Shown here: one piece after another, positions 30,396-39,062 of the stretch
Numbering within the stretch: position 1 is the first letter of the stretch
How the letters are laid out: each line of letters opens with the position of its first letter
Assembly (NCBI GenBank): GCA_964561525.1
Contig: CAZLPY010000005.1
Coordinates: 1 to 39,067 of the forward strand
DNA from: CAZLPY01 sp964561525
GTDB taxonomy: Bacteria > Patescibacteriota > UBA1384 > CAJBMM01
Direction: 5' to 3'
Length of the DNA: 39,067 bases
Program-made: the position numbers and the translations under genes
Notes under the pieces: generated by a model
Databases searched by the model: none
Seen by the model: the letters and a program-made list of their open reading frames with translations, nothing else
What the model was told of the DNA's origin: nothing

Positions 30396-31658
30396 CTAAA
30401 CTTGTAGATTTTTACGTAACCAAGGTGAATGGTCAACTGAGGCAATCACCGCCGCTCGCATCGCATCCTGCACTAAGTACTGCTTCGCTGCACGTGCCAC
30501 ATCTGCTACCGTCACCTTATCGATTTCAGCGTTTACCTGTTCGGGCGTCATGATGTGATTGAGCAAAATTTCCTGCATCCCCAGCATTTCAGCCAGCTCA
30601 TCCGATTGCTCAACGTGCAACAACAACTTTCCTTTGACGTATTCCTTCGCTTTGGCTAACTCCTTCACCCCTACTTTTTCGTCCTTGATCAACTTGAATT
30701 CATCTAAAATAGTGCCGAGTGCCTCTTCAAACTTTTCAGCGGTCACCCCGGCTGAAGCAGCGATAAATCCGGTGTCGAGATAGTTTTCGGTTTGGCAACG
30801 CACGTAATAAGCTAACCCGCGGCGCTCTCGCACTTGCAAAAATAGCCGTGAACTCATCCCGCCACCCAAAATAGCTGATAGTACTTTTAATACCGAACGA
30901 TCGGGATGATCATGAGAAACACCGCGAAATCCGACCCACAAATGGGTTTGCTCGGTGGTTTTTTGATGCATGATAAACGGCGTCGTAGGAGCTGTTACCT
31001 CGTTTTTTGATGCAGCTTTAATATTCCCACCGGCAAAGACTCCAAAATGCTGTTCCACCAGACGCTTAGCCTCGGTCGTTCCCCCCGCTAACACTACCAC
31101 CATGTTATCGGCGTTATAATAATGAGCACGATGTTGCAAAAACTGCTCACGGGTTACTTCCGCGATGTTCTGCCGATTTCCAATCACTAACCATCCTAGC
31201 GGCGTATCGCCAAACATTTTTTGCTCAAACAACTCACCAGAATAGATCATCGGCTGGTCTTCATACATCTTGATTTCTTCAGTAATCACGCCGCGTTCTC
31301 GATCAATCTCCACTGGATCAAATTTGGAATTGAGCAGCATATCTGACAGTATTTCTACTGCGAGCGGACCGTGTTTCTTGGCGCATTTAATATAATAGCC
31401 AGTGAACTCTTTGCTGGTGAACGCATTCATTTCACCACCAACTGAATCCACTGCTTCAGCGATCATCTCCGCTTTCGGTCGCTTTTCAGTTCCCTTGAAA
31501 AACATATGCTCCAAAAAGTGAGATAGTCCGTTGATTTCCGGGGTTTCGTAGCGTGAGCCGACTCCAAACAGTACTAGCACTGTGACTGACTGGGCATCAG
31601 CGACTGATACTTCAAGTAAACGAACGCCGTTACGCAAACGAGAAAGGTTATATTCCAT
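30396..31658 (-). CDS. M16-family zinc metallopeptidase
   Basis: This 420-residue protein is the single-unit type of the pitrilysin/processing-peptidase family. The inverted zinc motif HFLEH is at residues 47-51, with the downstream acidic ligand region in EMNAFTSKEFTGYY/ERGVITEEIKMYED. The C-terminal half has the family RRGLAYYVRC block. No signal peptide is visible, so it is probably cytoplasmic. A good promoter ends 6 nt before the ATG (leaderless). ndk follows as second gene. Confidence 0.92.
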   Translation of the reverse strand: MEYNLSRLRNGVRLLEVSVADAQSVTVLVLFGVGSRYETPEINGLSHFLEHMFFKGTEKRPKAEMIAEAVDSVGGEMNAFTSKEFTGYYIKCAKKHGPLAVEILSDMLLNSKFDPVEIDRERGVITEEIKMYEDQPMIYSGELFEQKMFGDTPLGWLVIGNRQNIAEVTREQFLQHRAHYYNADNMVVVLAGGTTEAKRLVEQHFGVFAGGNIKAASKNEVTAPTTPFIMHQKTTEQTHLWVGFRGVSHDHPDRSVLKVLSAILGGGMSSRLFLQVRERRGLAYYVRCQTENYLDTGFIAASAGVTAEKFEEALGTILDEFKLIKDEKVGVKELAKAKEYVKGKLLLHVEQSDELAEMLGMQEILLNHIMTPEQVNAEIDKVTVADVARAAKQYLVQDAMRAAVIASVDHSPWLRKNLQV

Positions 31659-31664
31659 GGTGTT

Positions 31665-31693
31665 ATTAAAGCATAAAACGAGTTTTGATTCAA
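31665..31693 (-). promoter_or_regulatory. Promoter of the M16 peptidase-ndk operon, predicted leaderless
   Basis: On the minus strand, TTGAAT (31693-31688), a 17-nt spacer and TTTAAT (31670-31665), with TG before the -10, end 6 nt from ATG 31658. Confidence 0.6.
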
Positions 31694-31715
31694 CGCGCTA
31701 CCGCAGTGGCGTTGA

Positions 31716-32336
31716 TCAAGCCTGCGACCTGAAGCGACGCTTTCGCAGTAGTAGGTAACCAGCCAACAATATCAGTATAACTACAATTGTAGCGTCAGCG
31801 TAGCGAAAGTAGCTCCGCACAAGCTGCCAGTGCTCGCCGAGCCGATATCCAATCCAGGCCAACAAGTAACAAAACGGTAATGCTCCAACTATTGTATAGA
31901 GTGAAAATTTTCCGTAATTCATCCGAGCCAGTCCAGCTGGTAGCGAAATAAAGGTGCGCACGACCGGGATAAATCGTCCAATGAGCACGGATACTTCACC
32001 GTAGCGCCTAAACCACGATTCTGCTTGATCAAGATGATGATGATTGAGGCGGAGGATGCGGCCGTATTTATCAACCAGCGCCCGCCCACCTGTCGCTCCA
32101 AGCCACCAGGAGAGGCTAGAACCGAGCCAATTACCGAGGGTGCCCGCTAAGGCCACCTCAAATAGGTTAAGTTGTCCACGGGCCACCAAAAAGCCTGCAA
32201 AGGGCATGATGGCCTCAGACGGAATAGGGATATTGGCACTCTCAAGCGCCATCAGCACTATGATGCCCACATACCCAATTGCGCCGATCACAGCTGTAAT
32301 GCCATTGACTAAGCTGTCGAGCAGATGCTCAACCAT
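31716..32336 (-). CDS. DedA-family membrane protein
   Basis: This 206-residue polytopic protein shows the DedA features ESANIPIPSEAIMPFAGFLV, GNWLGSSLSWWLGATGGRALVDKYG and RFIPVVRTFISLPAGLARM, with the conserved acidic and arginine residues of the re-entrant loops. DedA proteins act as lipid scramblases or flippases; UptA-type members return undecaprenyl phosphate across the membrane. ATG 32336 is chosen because upstream codons lie inside uppP. Its start overlaps the uppP stop, linking it to lipid-carrier recycling. Confidence 0.9.
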   Translation of the reverse strand: MVEHLLDSLVNGITAVIGAIGYVGIIVLMALESANIPIPSEAIMPFAGFLVARGQLNLFEVALAGTLGNWLGSSLSWWLGATGGRALVDKYGRILRLNHHHLDQAESWFRRYGEVSVLIGRFIPVVRTFISLPAGLARMNYGKFSLYTIVGALPFCYLLAWIGYRLGEHWQLVRSYFRYADATIVVILILLAGYLLLRKRRFRSQA

Positions 32337-33123
32337 GTCGCGCCAGCACCAACGCAAGTACCAGCAGTGCTAAACCAAGTCGATACCAAGCAAAGATGGC
32401 AAAACTGCCTTTTTTGACGTAGTTCAGCAAAAAACGAATGCTAATATAGCCCACTACACCGGCCACTATTACTCCGACGATGAACGGACCATCGATATCA
32501 CCGGGGTGAAGATGTCGCAACTTCAACAATCCAGCACCGGCGATAATCGGAATTGAAAGCAAAAAGCTGAATCGTGCCGCGGCCTCACGGCTCAAGCCAA
32601 ATAAAAGGCCGGTTGTGATAGTAGCGCCTGACCGCGAAACACCGGGTAATAAGGCTAGAGCCTGAGAGCATCCAATCAAAAATGATTCTACGCTTGAGAT
32701 CGTTTGCATTTCACGTTTTTTTGCCGCAATACGGTCGACGTATGCCAGTACACCACCCATCAGCGCAAGAGCAATGGCAATCGCCACAATGGCTTGGCGC
32801 AGCGTATTATCAATCGCATCTTCAAATAAAAACCCAATCAACCCAGCCGGAATTGACGCTAAGATGATTAGCCAAAACAACCGACCCTCGGCGCTTTTCA
32901 AGCCTTTAGTCAATCCGGCGGTCAATAACATAATAATATCGCGCCAAAAGTAAACCACTACCGCGACCAAGGTGCCGATGTGCAAGGCTACGTCAAACAC
33001 ATCGGAGTGCCTGGTCCAGCCGAAAATATATGGTACTAAAATAAGATGTGCTGAGCTCGAAATGGGTAAAAACTCACCCAATCCTTGTACTAACCCGAGC
33101 ACAATCGCTTGTAAGTAAGTCAT
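32329..33123 (-). CDS. uppP: Undecaprenyl-diphosphate phosphatase UppP (BacA)
   Basis: This 264-residue membrane enzyme removes a phosphate from undecaprenyl diphosphate so the carrier can be reused; it is also the bacitracin-resistance protein. Both signature loops are present: LVQGLGEFLPISSSAHLIL near residues 12-30 and LLPGVSRSGATITTGL near 156-172. Usual length. Its ATG overlaps the PAP2 stop (ATGA), and its own stop overlaps the DedA start, so all three are translationally coupled. Confidence 0.95.
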   Translation of the reverse strand: MTYLQAIVLGLVQGLGEFLPISSSAHLILVPYIFGWTRHSDVFDVALHIGTLVAVVVYFWRDIIMLLTAGLTKGLKSAEGRLFWLIILASIPAGLIGFLFEDAIDNTLRQAIVAIAIALALMGGVLAYVDRIAAKKREMQTISSVESFLIGCSQALALLPGVSRSGATITTGLLFGLSREAAARFSFLLSIPIIAGAGLLKLRHLHPGDIDGPFIVGVIVAGVVGYISIRFLLNYVKKGSFAIFAWYRLGLALLVLALVLARHG

Positions 33124-33716
33124 CAGTTCCTTTCCGGATGATAGATATCAAAACGTGCCAACCAACGAAATAATGGGTGAGAATACCGTACGATTACGTA
33201 TGCACTGGCCAAACCAAGCATTGCTCCAGCAAACACGTCACTCGGATAATGCATGCCGGCGGCAACTCGACCAACGGCCACGAGAGCAGCCAAACTGAGC
33301 AATATCCCTGCTAATTTAGCATATTGACTATAAAAGGCAAACACACCAGTAAAAGCAAAGCTAATCCAGGTATGCTCACTTGGAAACGAGCTGTTAGCTG
33401 GCACACTGCCGATCGGAATAATTGACTGAATTACCGCAAAAGGTCGCTCCCGGCCAACCACTGATGAAATCACAAACCCAATGGCGGTTGCTAAAATAGT
33501 GGCGAGTATTGCTTGGGCTAAGATGTGAGTACCAGCAGAGCGCACGTGATAATCGTGACGCTCAAGTAAAAATATGATCACAATTAGCACAATTCCATAA
33601 ATTAGGTAGCTGGCACAAAGTGCTGTCAAAGCATGCCAGAAACTTGAGGAGTTCGCTAATTGATTTAAGAATACTACTGTTGTAGTTTCGATAGTCGAAA
33701 ACACGCTTGCCCACAT
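33123..33716 (-). CDS. PAP2-superfamily membrane phosphatase
   Basis: This 197-residue protein has about five membrane segments. The three PAP2 motifs are visible: VGRERPF (KxxxxxxRP variant), PSEHTWISFAF (PSGH with E for G) and VGRVAAGMHYPSDVFAGAML, with the catalytic histidine and aspartate. Members dephosphorylate lipid phosphates, including undecaprenyl diphosphate. First gene of the PAP2-uppP-DedA operon, so a carrier-recycling role is plausible and would be redundant with UppP. AAGG precedes the ATG. Confidence 0.88.
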   Translation of the reverse strand: MWASVFSTIETTTVVFLNQLANSSSFWHALTALCASYLIYGIVLIVIIFLLERHDYHVRSAGTHILAQAILATILATAIGFVISSVVGRERPFAVIQSIIPIGSVPANSSFPSEHTWISFAFTGVFAFYSQYAKLAGILLSLAALVAVGRVAAGMHYPSDVFAGAMLGLASAYVIVRYSHPLFRWLARFDIYHPERN

Positions 33717-33802
33717 CCTTGTTCAAAAATCGTAACAAACACATTTTGGTTTGAGAACTATGTTAGATATGGCATTTAGACAAAATACCCTATCAGGTTA
33801 GA

Positions 33803-33925
33803 AAATGACGAATGACCAATTACTAATTTCTAATGACTGGTAGAACGTCAAAATGCCTAAACTAGTCATTGGCTCATTGGGGTTTACCTAGAAATTAGAC
33901 GTTGGTAATTAATCATTAAACAAGG
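33803..33925. repeat. Intergenic repeat family 3, copy b
   Basis: The halves GAATGACCAATTACTAATTTC and TAGAAATTAGACGTTGGTAATTAATCATT are near inverted repeats around a central TCATTGGCTCATTGG stretch. It shares words and layout with 24245-24345. It fills most of the gap between the PAP2 gene and the recombinase; nothing else is seen there except the promoter. Confidence 0.65.
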
Positions 33926-33951
33926 TTGTTCCGAAATGCTGTACCATAACA

Positions 33952-33960
33952 TGATACAAT
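33952..33960 (+). promoter_or_regulatory. Extended -10 promoter of the recombinase gene, predicted leaderless
   Basis: TGATACAAT ends 6 nt before ATG 33967. No -35 or Shine-Dalgarno is evident. Confidence 0.55.
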
Positions 33961-33966
33961 TCACTT

Positions 33967-34911
33967 ATGACTATGTCAGATTCAATTGATTCATTTTTGC
34001 AATATCTTGAACTAGAGCGTGGACGTTCGTTAAAAACGATCGAGAGCTACGCGCATTATCTCAATAGATTTGCTGAATGGGCGGATGGGCAAGGTATTTC
34101 CGGAGCTGAACAATTAACCGAAGACCACGTTTTGAAATATCGGCAATTCTTGAATCGCCTGACCAATCAGACCGGTAATGCACTGGCTAAAACCACTCAG
34201 AACTACCATATTATTGCGCTTCGCTCCTACTTACGATACCTGAATCGGAAAGGGATCGAGGCGCTCTCGGCCGATCGTATCGACCTCGCTCGCCAAGGTG
34301 ATCGCCAAATTCAATTTTTGGAGGCAGATGAGCTACAGCGCTTACTGGCGCAACCACCAACAAACTCTGAGATTGGATTACGTGATCTAGCGCTGCTACA
34401 CACCCTGTTTTCAACTGGCTTACGTGTCTCAGAGCTTGCCAACCTCGATCAAGATCAAATCAATCTTGAACGCGGTGAATTCTCAGTGCTTGGCAAAGGG
34501 CGGAAAGAGCGCATCGTGTTTTTATCCGATGATACCAAGCACTATTTGGATCAATACCTAAAAACCCGTGTCGATCACGACCCGGCGGTGTTCACTCGGT
34601 TCAAAGATCCGCTGAAGGAGCAAAAGATCGATCAGGAAAAGCGATCCCTGCGCCTCACTCCACGCTCCATTGAACGCATCGTCAAAGCCTACGCTAAGCA
34701 AGCAGGAATTACAAAAAAAGTAACGCCTCATACTTTGCGTCATTCCTTTGCCACTGATTTGCTGATGAACGGCGCCAACATCCGAGACGTTCAAGCCATG
34801 CTCGGCCATGCTAGCTTAAATACTACGCAAATTTATACTCACGTCACCAACCAACATCTCAAAGACGTCCACACCGCCTTCCACGGCCGGAAAAAGGACT
34901 CTGGTACTTGA
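33967..34911 (+). CDS. xerC: Tyrosine recombinase of the XerC/XerD type
   Basis: This 314-residue protein has the N-terminal SAM-like core-binding domain (residues 1-90, SIDSFLQYLELERGRSLKTIESYAHYLNRF) and the catalytic domain. Active-site residues are in place: R in TGLRVSELANL, K in LGKGRKER, HxxR in HTLRHSFATDLL, H in LGHASLNTTQ and the nucleophile Y in IYTHV. No phage or integron genes surround it, so it is probably the chromosomal dimer-resolution recombinase, with XerC or XerD identity not resolvable. No dif-like site was identified. Confidence 0.92.
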   Translation: MTMSDSIDSFLQYLELERGRSLKTIESYAHYLNRFAEWADGQGISGAEQLTEDHVLKYRQFLNRLTNQTGNALAKTTQNYHIIALRSYLRYLNRKGIEALSADRIDLARQGDRQIQFLEADELQRLLAQPPTNSEIGLRDLALLHTLFSTGLRVSELANLDQDQINLERGEFSVLGKGRKERIVFLSDDTKHYLDQYLKTRVDHDPAVFTRFKDPLKEQKIDQEKRSLRLTPRSIERIVKAYAKQAGITKKVTPHTLRHSFATDLLMNGANIRDVQAMLGHASLNTTQIYTHVTNQHLKDVHTAFHGRKKDSGT

Positions 34912-34990
34912 CACTAGCTGAGTGCCCTCTTTTCCTAAATTCTAGATTCTAAATTCTCGATGAGAAAGACGTCTAGACCGCTTCTGTCGT

Positions 34991-37099
34991 CTAATTATCG
35001 TTTCTCTTAATTGACAAGGAAATGCGGCCGCGCTCGGCATCGACGTCAGTTACCACTACATCCACCATCTGACCCACCTTTAGGTGGTCAGATACCTTTT
35101 CGATCCGTTCATTTTTGATTTCAGAGATATGCACCATGCCATCTTGATTCGGCGTAAGCTGCACAATAGCCCCAATTTCATTACCCTTCATACGGTCTTT
35201 GAGGATTTGGGTTACTTCGCCGGTGTACTTTTCACCGACTTTAACTTCCTTAGTCAGCCCTTCAATCCAGGAAATGGCTTTTTTAGCCATCTCAGGCTCT
35301 GTGGAGGAAACCATAACAGTGCCATCTTCTTCAATATCAATGCCCAGCACCTCTTTGCCACCGCATTCGGTAATAATTTTGTTGATCATCTTACCGCCAG
35401 GTCCTATTACCACACCAATCTTTTCCGGATCAATCTTAATAGCAGTAATTCGCGGAGCGTATTTTGAAAGCTCTTTACGAGGAGCTGGGATGACTTTCAG
35501 CATGGCCTCCATGATAAACATCCGGCCCTCTTTAGCCTGCTCCACGGTGTCTTTGATGATTTCAGGGGTTAGGCCATCGATTTTGACGTCAAGCTGAATA
35601 GCCGTGATGCCGTTTTTGGTCCCAGCGATCTTAAAATCCATATCACCTGCAAAATCCTCAAGGCCCTGTAAGTCATTCAACACAGTGTAGCGGCCTTTTT
35701 CATCCGTTATGAGGCCCATGGCAATACCCGAAACCGGCTCTTTGATCGGCACGCCGGCGTCCATCAGAGCAAGTGTTGAGCCGCAGGTTGAAGCCATTGA
35801 TGAAGAGCCGTTACTGGAAAGAATTTCGGACACTAGGCGAATCGTATAGGGAAACTGCTCTTGCGAAGGGATCATCGGCAGCAACGCTCGCTCTGCTAAG
35901 GCTCCGTGGCCAATTTCACGACGTGAAGCACCGCGCACCGGCTTTACTTCACCGGTGGAAAACGGGGGGAAGTTATAGTGATGCATGTAGCGCTTGGTGC
36001 CCTCTTCGCTCATCGTTTCAATAATTTGCTCCTCACCTGGCGCTCCCAACGTGGCAATAGTCAGCGCTTGGGTTTGTCCGCGAGTAAATAAGGCAGATCC
36101 GTGGGTGCGGGGTAGCAAGCCTACCTCCACCGAAAGCGGTCGTATCTCCTTCGGTGTACGGCCATCGGGACGAATGCCTTTGTCCAAAATCATTTTGCGT
36201 ACGTTTTTATCGATTAATTTTTGAAACGCCTCTTTGAGCTCAGATTGCTTGTAAGAGCCTTCAAAATTTTGTAACACTTGAGCTTCAAACTCGGCTAGTT
36301 GCGCCTCCCGTTTAGCTTTGTCAGCCTCAACCATCAGCTCTTCCAGTTGGTCGGACACATAAGAATGTACTTCATCATGAATTTTGGTGTTAGCTTCGGT
36401 TTCGGCTAAATTGGTAGGATTTAATTTTTTGACTAAATCGCGCTGTATGGCAAAGCTCGGCGCCATGGCGTCCTTGGCAAAGGCGATCGCCTCAACCATG
36501 CGCTCATCAGGCACTTCATTGGCTCCCGCCTCAATCATCACTACCTTTGATTCTGTCGCAGATACGATTAAGTCGAGATCACTTTTTTCCATTTCGGTCG
36601 AAGTTGGATTAAGCACAAATTTACCATCAATTAAGCCCACTCGGGCTGCCCCAATTGGGCCTCGAAATGGTGCGACCGATGCCATCAAAGCCGCTGATCC
36701 AGCAATTATAGAAATGACATCTGGATCATTTTCCTGATCGACGGATAGTACCGTCACAATTACCTGCACGTCCCGGCGTTCATATTTAGAAAAGAGTGGT
36801 CGAAGGCTTCGATCGATCAAACGTGATGTCAACACCGCCATTTCAGAAGGCCGTCCCTCACGCTTAATAAAGCGGCTACCGGAGATTTTACCAGCAGCGT
36901 ACAGGCGCTCCTCGTAATCTACCATCAGAGGGAAAAAATCTATGCCCTCCCGCGGCTCTTTGGCCATCACTGCTGTTGCCAAAACCACCGTGTCGCCATA
37001 GCGAACGGTCACTGCTCCGTCGGCCAAACCCGCCATGCGGCCGATCTCAAATGTTAGTTCTTTTCCCCCAAAATCCGTAGTGAATAGTTGAATATCCAT
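34991..37099 (-). CDS. pnp: Polyribonucleotide nucleotidyltransferase (PNPase)
   Basis: This 702-residue phosphorolytic 3'-5' exoribonuclease degrades mRNA. Domain order is complete: RNase PH 1 (residues 1-210), helical domain (about 240-310), RNase PH 2 (about 315-540, with the catalytic DFKIAGTKNGITAIQLDVKIDG stretch), KH (IGVVIGPGGKMINKI) and S1 (GEKYTGEVTQILKDRMKG onward). GGAAGCA precedes the ATG. It follows rpsO at 253 nt in the conserved rpsO-pnp order. Confidence 0.97.
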   Translation of the reverse strand: MDIQLFTTDFGGKELTFEIGRMAGLADGAVTVRYGDTVVLATAVMAKEPREGIDFFPLMVDYEERLYAAGKISGSRFIKREGRPSEMAVLTSRLIDRSLRPLFSKYERRDVQVIVTVLSVDQENDPDVISIIAGSAALMASVAPFRGPIGAARVGLIDGKFVLNPTSTEMEKSDLDLIVSATESKVVMIEAGANEVPDERMVEAIAFAKDAMAPSFAIQRDLVKKLNPTNLAETEANTKIHDEVHSYVSDQLEELMVEADKAKREAQLAEFEAQVLQNFEGSYKQSELKEAFQKLIDKNVRKMILDKGIRPDGRTPKEIRPLSVEVGLLPRTHGSALFTRGQTQALTIATLGAPGEEQIIETMSEEGTKRYMHHYNFPPFSTGEVKPVRGASRREIGHGALAERALLPMIPSQEQFPYTIRLVSEILSSNGSSSMASTCGSTLALMDAGVPIKEPVSGIAMGLITDEKGRYTVLNDLQGLEDFAGDMDFKIAGTKNGITAIQLDVKIDGLTPEIIKDTVEQAKEGRMFIMEAMLKVIPAPRKELSKYAPRITAIKIDPEKIGVVIGPGGKMINKIITECGGKEVLGIDIEEDGTVMVSSTEPEMAKKAISWIEGLTKEVKVGEKYTGEVTQILKDRMKGNEIGAIVQLTPNQDGMVHISEIKNERIEKVSDHLKVGQMVDVVVTDVDAERGRISLSIKRNDN

Positions 37100-37352
37100 T
37101 GCTTCCTTTTCCGCTTTTAAAAGTGCATGGATTGACTGGATGAAGCATCAAACGATGCGTGCTCCACAACACTCAACCCATTTTCACTCTTAACCAAGCA
37201 TTACTTGTTATTATTGTTAAATTATTATGCTAGCGATCCTTCGCTTGACCTGCTCTGTCGATTTCCGGCCCGTTGCCAGCCTTACTTTCATAAGATCTGG
37301 CTTCCTGCGCCGAAATCAGACTCGAGCTGGCAAGCTCGGAGTCACCACGCGA
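37100..37352 (-). promoter_or_regulatory. rpsO-pnp intergenic leader region
   Basis: No gene is seen. On the minus strand it holds hairpins CGAGCT/AGCTCG (near 37323-37338), AGCGA/TCGCT (near 37231-37244) and GCATC/GATGC (near 37148-37161). In many bacteria this leader is where PNPase and RNase III control pnp. No strong promoter was found. Confidence 0.35.
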
Positions 37353-37607
37353 TTATTTTCTCAAGCCCAAATCTTTAATCAGCTTTTCGTACTCTGGTAA
37401 TTCAGATTTCACTAAATAATTGAGCAGACGGCGGCGTTTACCGACCATCTTCAGCAATCCAACTCGTGAATCAAAATCTTTACGATGCTCTTTCAAATGC
37501 TCAGTTAACTGATTAATCTTTTCAGTTAACAATGCAATTTGCACCTGGGCAGATCCGGTATCTTCCTTGTGCGTCTGGTACTTTTTGATTAAATTCTTTT
37601 CAGCCAC
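37353..37607 (-). CDS. rpsO: Ribosomal protein uS15
   Basis: This 84-residue protein of the small-subunit platform binds 16S rRNA. The signature TGSAQVQIALLTEKINQLTEHLKEHRKDFDSRVGLLKMVGKRRRLLNYL is intact; length is close to the usual 88-89. GTG start, with AAGGA upstream at good distance. It has its own consensus promoter and probably reads on into pnp. Confidence 0.96.
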   Translation of the reverse strand: MAEKNLIKKYQTHKEDTGSAQVQIALLTEKINQLTEHLKEHRKDFDSRVGLLKMVGKRRRLLNYLVKSELPEYEKLIKDLGLRK

Positions 37608-37643
37608 GAGTAATCCTTATTTCTTGAATATAATGATGTCTGT

Positions 37644-37672
37644 ACAATACCAGTATTTGTGACGCTGGTCAA
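37644..37672 (-). promoter_or_regulatory. rpsO promoter
   Basis: On the minus strand, TTGACC (37672-37667), a 17-nt spacer and TATTGT (37649-37644) with TGG before the -10. Start near 37637, about 30 nt before GTG. Confidence 0.65.
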
Positions 37673-37683
37673 CTTAGCAAAAT

Positions 37684-37780
37684 ACGAAGCACGAAATTCT
37701 GAATTCAAAATAACTATATTCATATTAAATACTTACATTTTTGAGCTTTTTCGGATTTCGGATTTAGAATTTCGGATCTA
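37684..37780. repeat. Intergenic repeat family 4, copy b
   Basis: It begins CGAAGCACGAAATTC and ends TTTCGGATTTCGGATTTAG, then AATTTCGGAT, as in the copy at 19938-20024. It touches the stop codon of the DHH gene. Confidence 0.7.
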
Positions 37781-38938
37781 GTTCGCTTGCAAGCGCTTTG
37801 CTTGAAACTGGCGGATTTGGAACAAAATTTGCTGCTGACTATCAGCTAGGGTAGTGTTAGGCATATCAAACGCTGCCGCCGCCACATGACCTCCACCATC
37901 AAACAGCGCTGCGATCTGTGATACATCAACACTTTTATCGATAGCACGCAGGGTGCCATGTACCATACCTTCTCGTTCAGAGAGTAACAAAGCAAAGTCA
38001 GCCCCGGTAGCAGATTTGAGCAGATCATCAATCACTCCGCTGGTCTCCTCAGCGCTAGCTCCAGCCTCAGCGATATCGGCCGTACTGACCGCTGACCACA
38101 CAAAACACTCGTCTTTTTCCTCTTGGATATTTGCCAATACTTTACCCCAAAGACGTAGCGTAGAGAGTGGCTTAGTCTTAAACACGCTTCGCACAATTTC
38201 CTGCTGATGCGCACCAGCGGCTACCAATTGAGCAGCTACGGTAAACGATTTGGGCGTTGTATTTGAGTTTTGAAAGCTTGCCGTATCACTCATGATGCCA
38301 GTAAGCAAACACGTAGCGGTATCCTCGTCGAGCAACGACTTCCCTTGCCCGAGTGCCTCAATCAGCGAGACCAAAATCTCGGCGGTCGAAGTTGCGGTAA
38401 AGTCAACTAAATTCACTTTGCCAAAGTAATCATTACCAGGATGATGGTCAATATTCACGACCGGCAATTCATAAAATAAATCTGCATTCTGCTCATACAG
38501 CGGACCAATGCGACTAGTGTCTGAACAATCAAGCACCACGATGACTTGGAATGAGGTCTTGCCAGCACTAAACTGGATTTGACTCTCATGCAAACTAGCA
38601 TCACCTTTTGGCGTAATGTAAATACGCAACTGCGTATCGCCCTCGCGTTTGTATAGGATTTTATCGATTTTGGTTTCAGTCGTGTCAACTGTAATGATAA
38701 AATCATTCGATGATGTAAGCTCACTACGCAGTTGATCAATATGAGGCAAAAAACTATAAGCCTGACTCCATGCGCCAGTAACCACCATCTCAACGGTTTT
38801 CCCTAATTTACCAAGCACCAAACCAAGCGCCAACATACTCCCAAGCGCATCACCGTCTGGGCGATCATGCGTCAAGAGCAAAATAGACGAAGCGTCACGA
38901 ATCAGTTCGGTTGCTTGCTGTTTGGGGGTTAATTCCAT
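37778..38938 (-). CDS. nrnA: DHH-DHHA1 phosphoesterase, NrnA-like (oligoribonuclease/pAp phosphatase)
   Basis: This 386-residue protein has the DHH motifs LLLTHDRPDGDALGSMLAL near residues 21-39, VVLDCSD and VNIDHHPGN (the DHH motif) near 172-178, and a C-terminal DHHA1 domain with FDGGGHVAAAAF. NrnA-type enzymes degrade short RNA fragments and pAp. An insert of about 50 residues (TETKIDKILYKREG onward) lies before the second motif. ATG 38938 is chosen because AGGAA stands just before it. Its place upstream of rpsO-pnp fits the common rbfA-nrnA-truB-rpsO-pnp order with truB missing. Confidence 0.85.
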   Translation of the reverse strand: MELTPKQQATELIRDASSILLLTHDRPDGDALGSMLALGLVLGKLGKTVEMVVTGAWSQAYSFLPHIDQLRSELTSSNDFIITVDTTETKIDKILYKREGDTQLRIYITPKGDASLHESQIQFSAGKTSFQVIVVLDCSDTSRIGPLYEQNADLFYELPVVNIDHHPGNDYFGKVNLVDFTATSTAEILVSLIEALGQGKSLLDEDTATCLLTGIMSDTASFQNSNTTPKSFTVAAQLVAAGAHQQEIVRSVFKTKPLSTLRLWGKVLANIQEEKDECFVWSAVSTADIAEAGASAEETSGVIDDLLKSATGADFALLLSEREGMVHGTLRAIDKSVDVSQIAALFDGGGHVAAAAFDMPNTTLADSQQQILFQIRQFQAKRLQAN

Positions 38939-38977
38939 AATTCCTTGTTCCGTTACCTCTTTCAATCCAAGCAGGCA

Positions 38978-39006
38978 AATTTAGCATTTTTTTGCGTTTA
39001 AGTCAA
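38978..39006 (-). promoter_or_regulatory. Promoter of the DHH phosphoesterase gene
   Basis: On the minus strand, TTGACT (39006-39001), a 17-nt spacer and TAAATT (38983-38978). Confidence 0.6.
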
Positions 39007-39024
39007 TGGGCTCGTAATGGTTCA

Positions 39025-39062
39025 ATAGCTTAGCAACACTTTCATCAGAAAGGCTAAGCTAT
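39025..39062. repeat. 10-bp inverted repeat with nested hairpin at the window end
   Basis: ATAGCTTAGC (39025-39034) pairs perfectly with GCTAAGCTAT (39053-39062), and inside it CTTTC pairs with GAAAG around ATCA. It is strong enough to be a terminator arm of whatever lies beyond the window; no T-run is visible within it. Confidence 0.5.

Noticed and set aside
33967..34911. Integrase of a mobile element
   Set aside because: No flanking direct repeats, tRNA target or phage genes; the length and motifs fit the chromosomal Xer recombinase.
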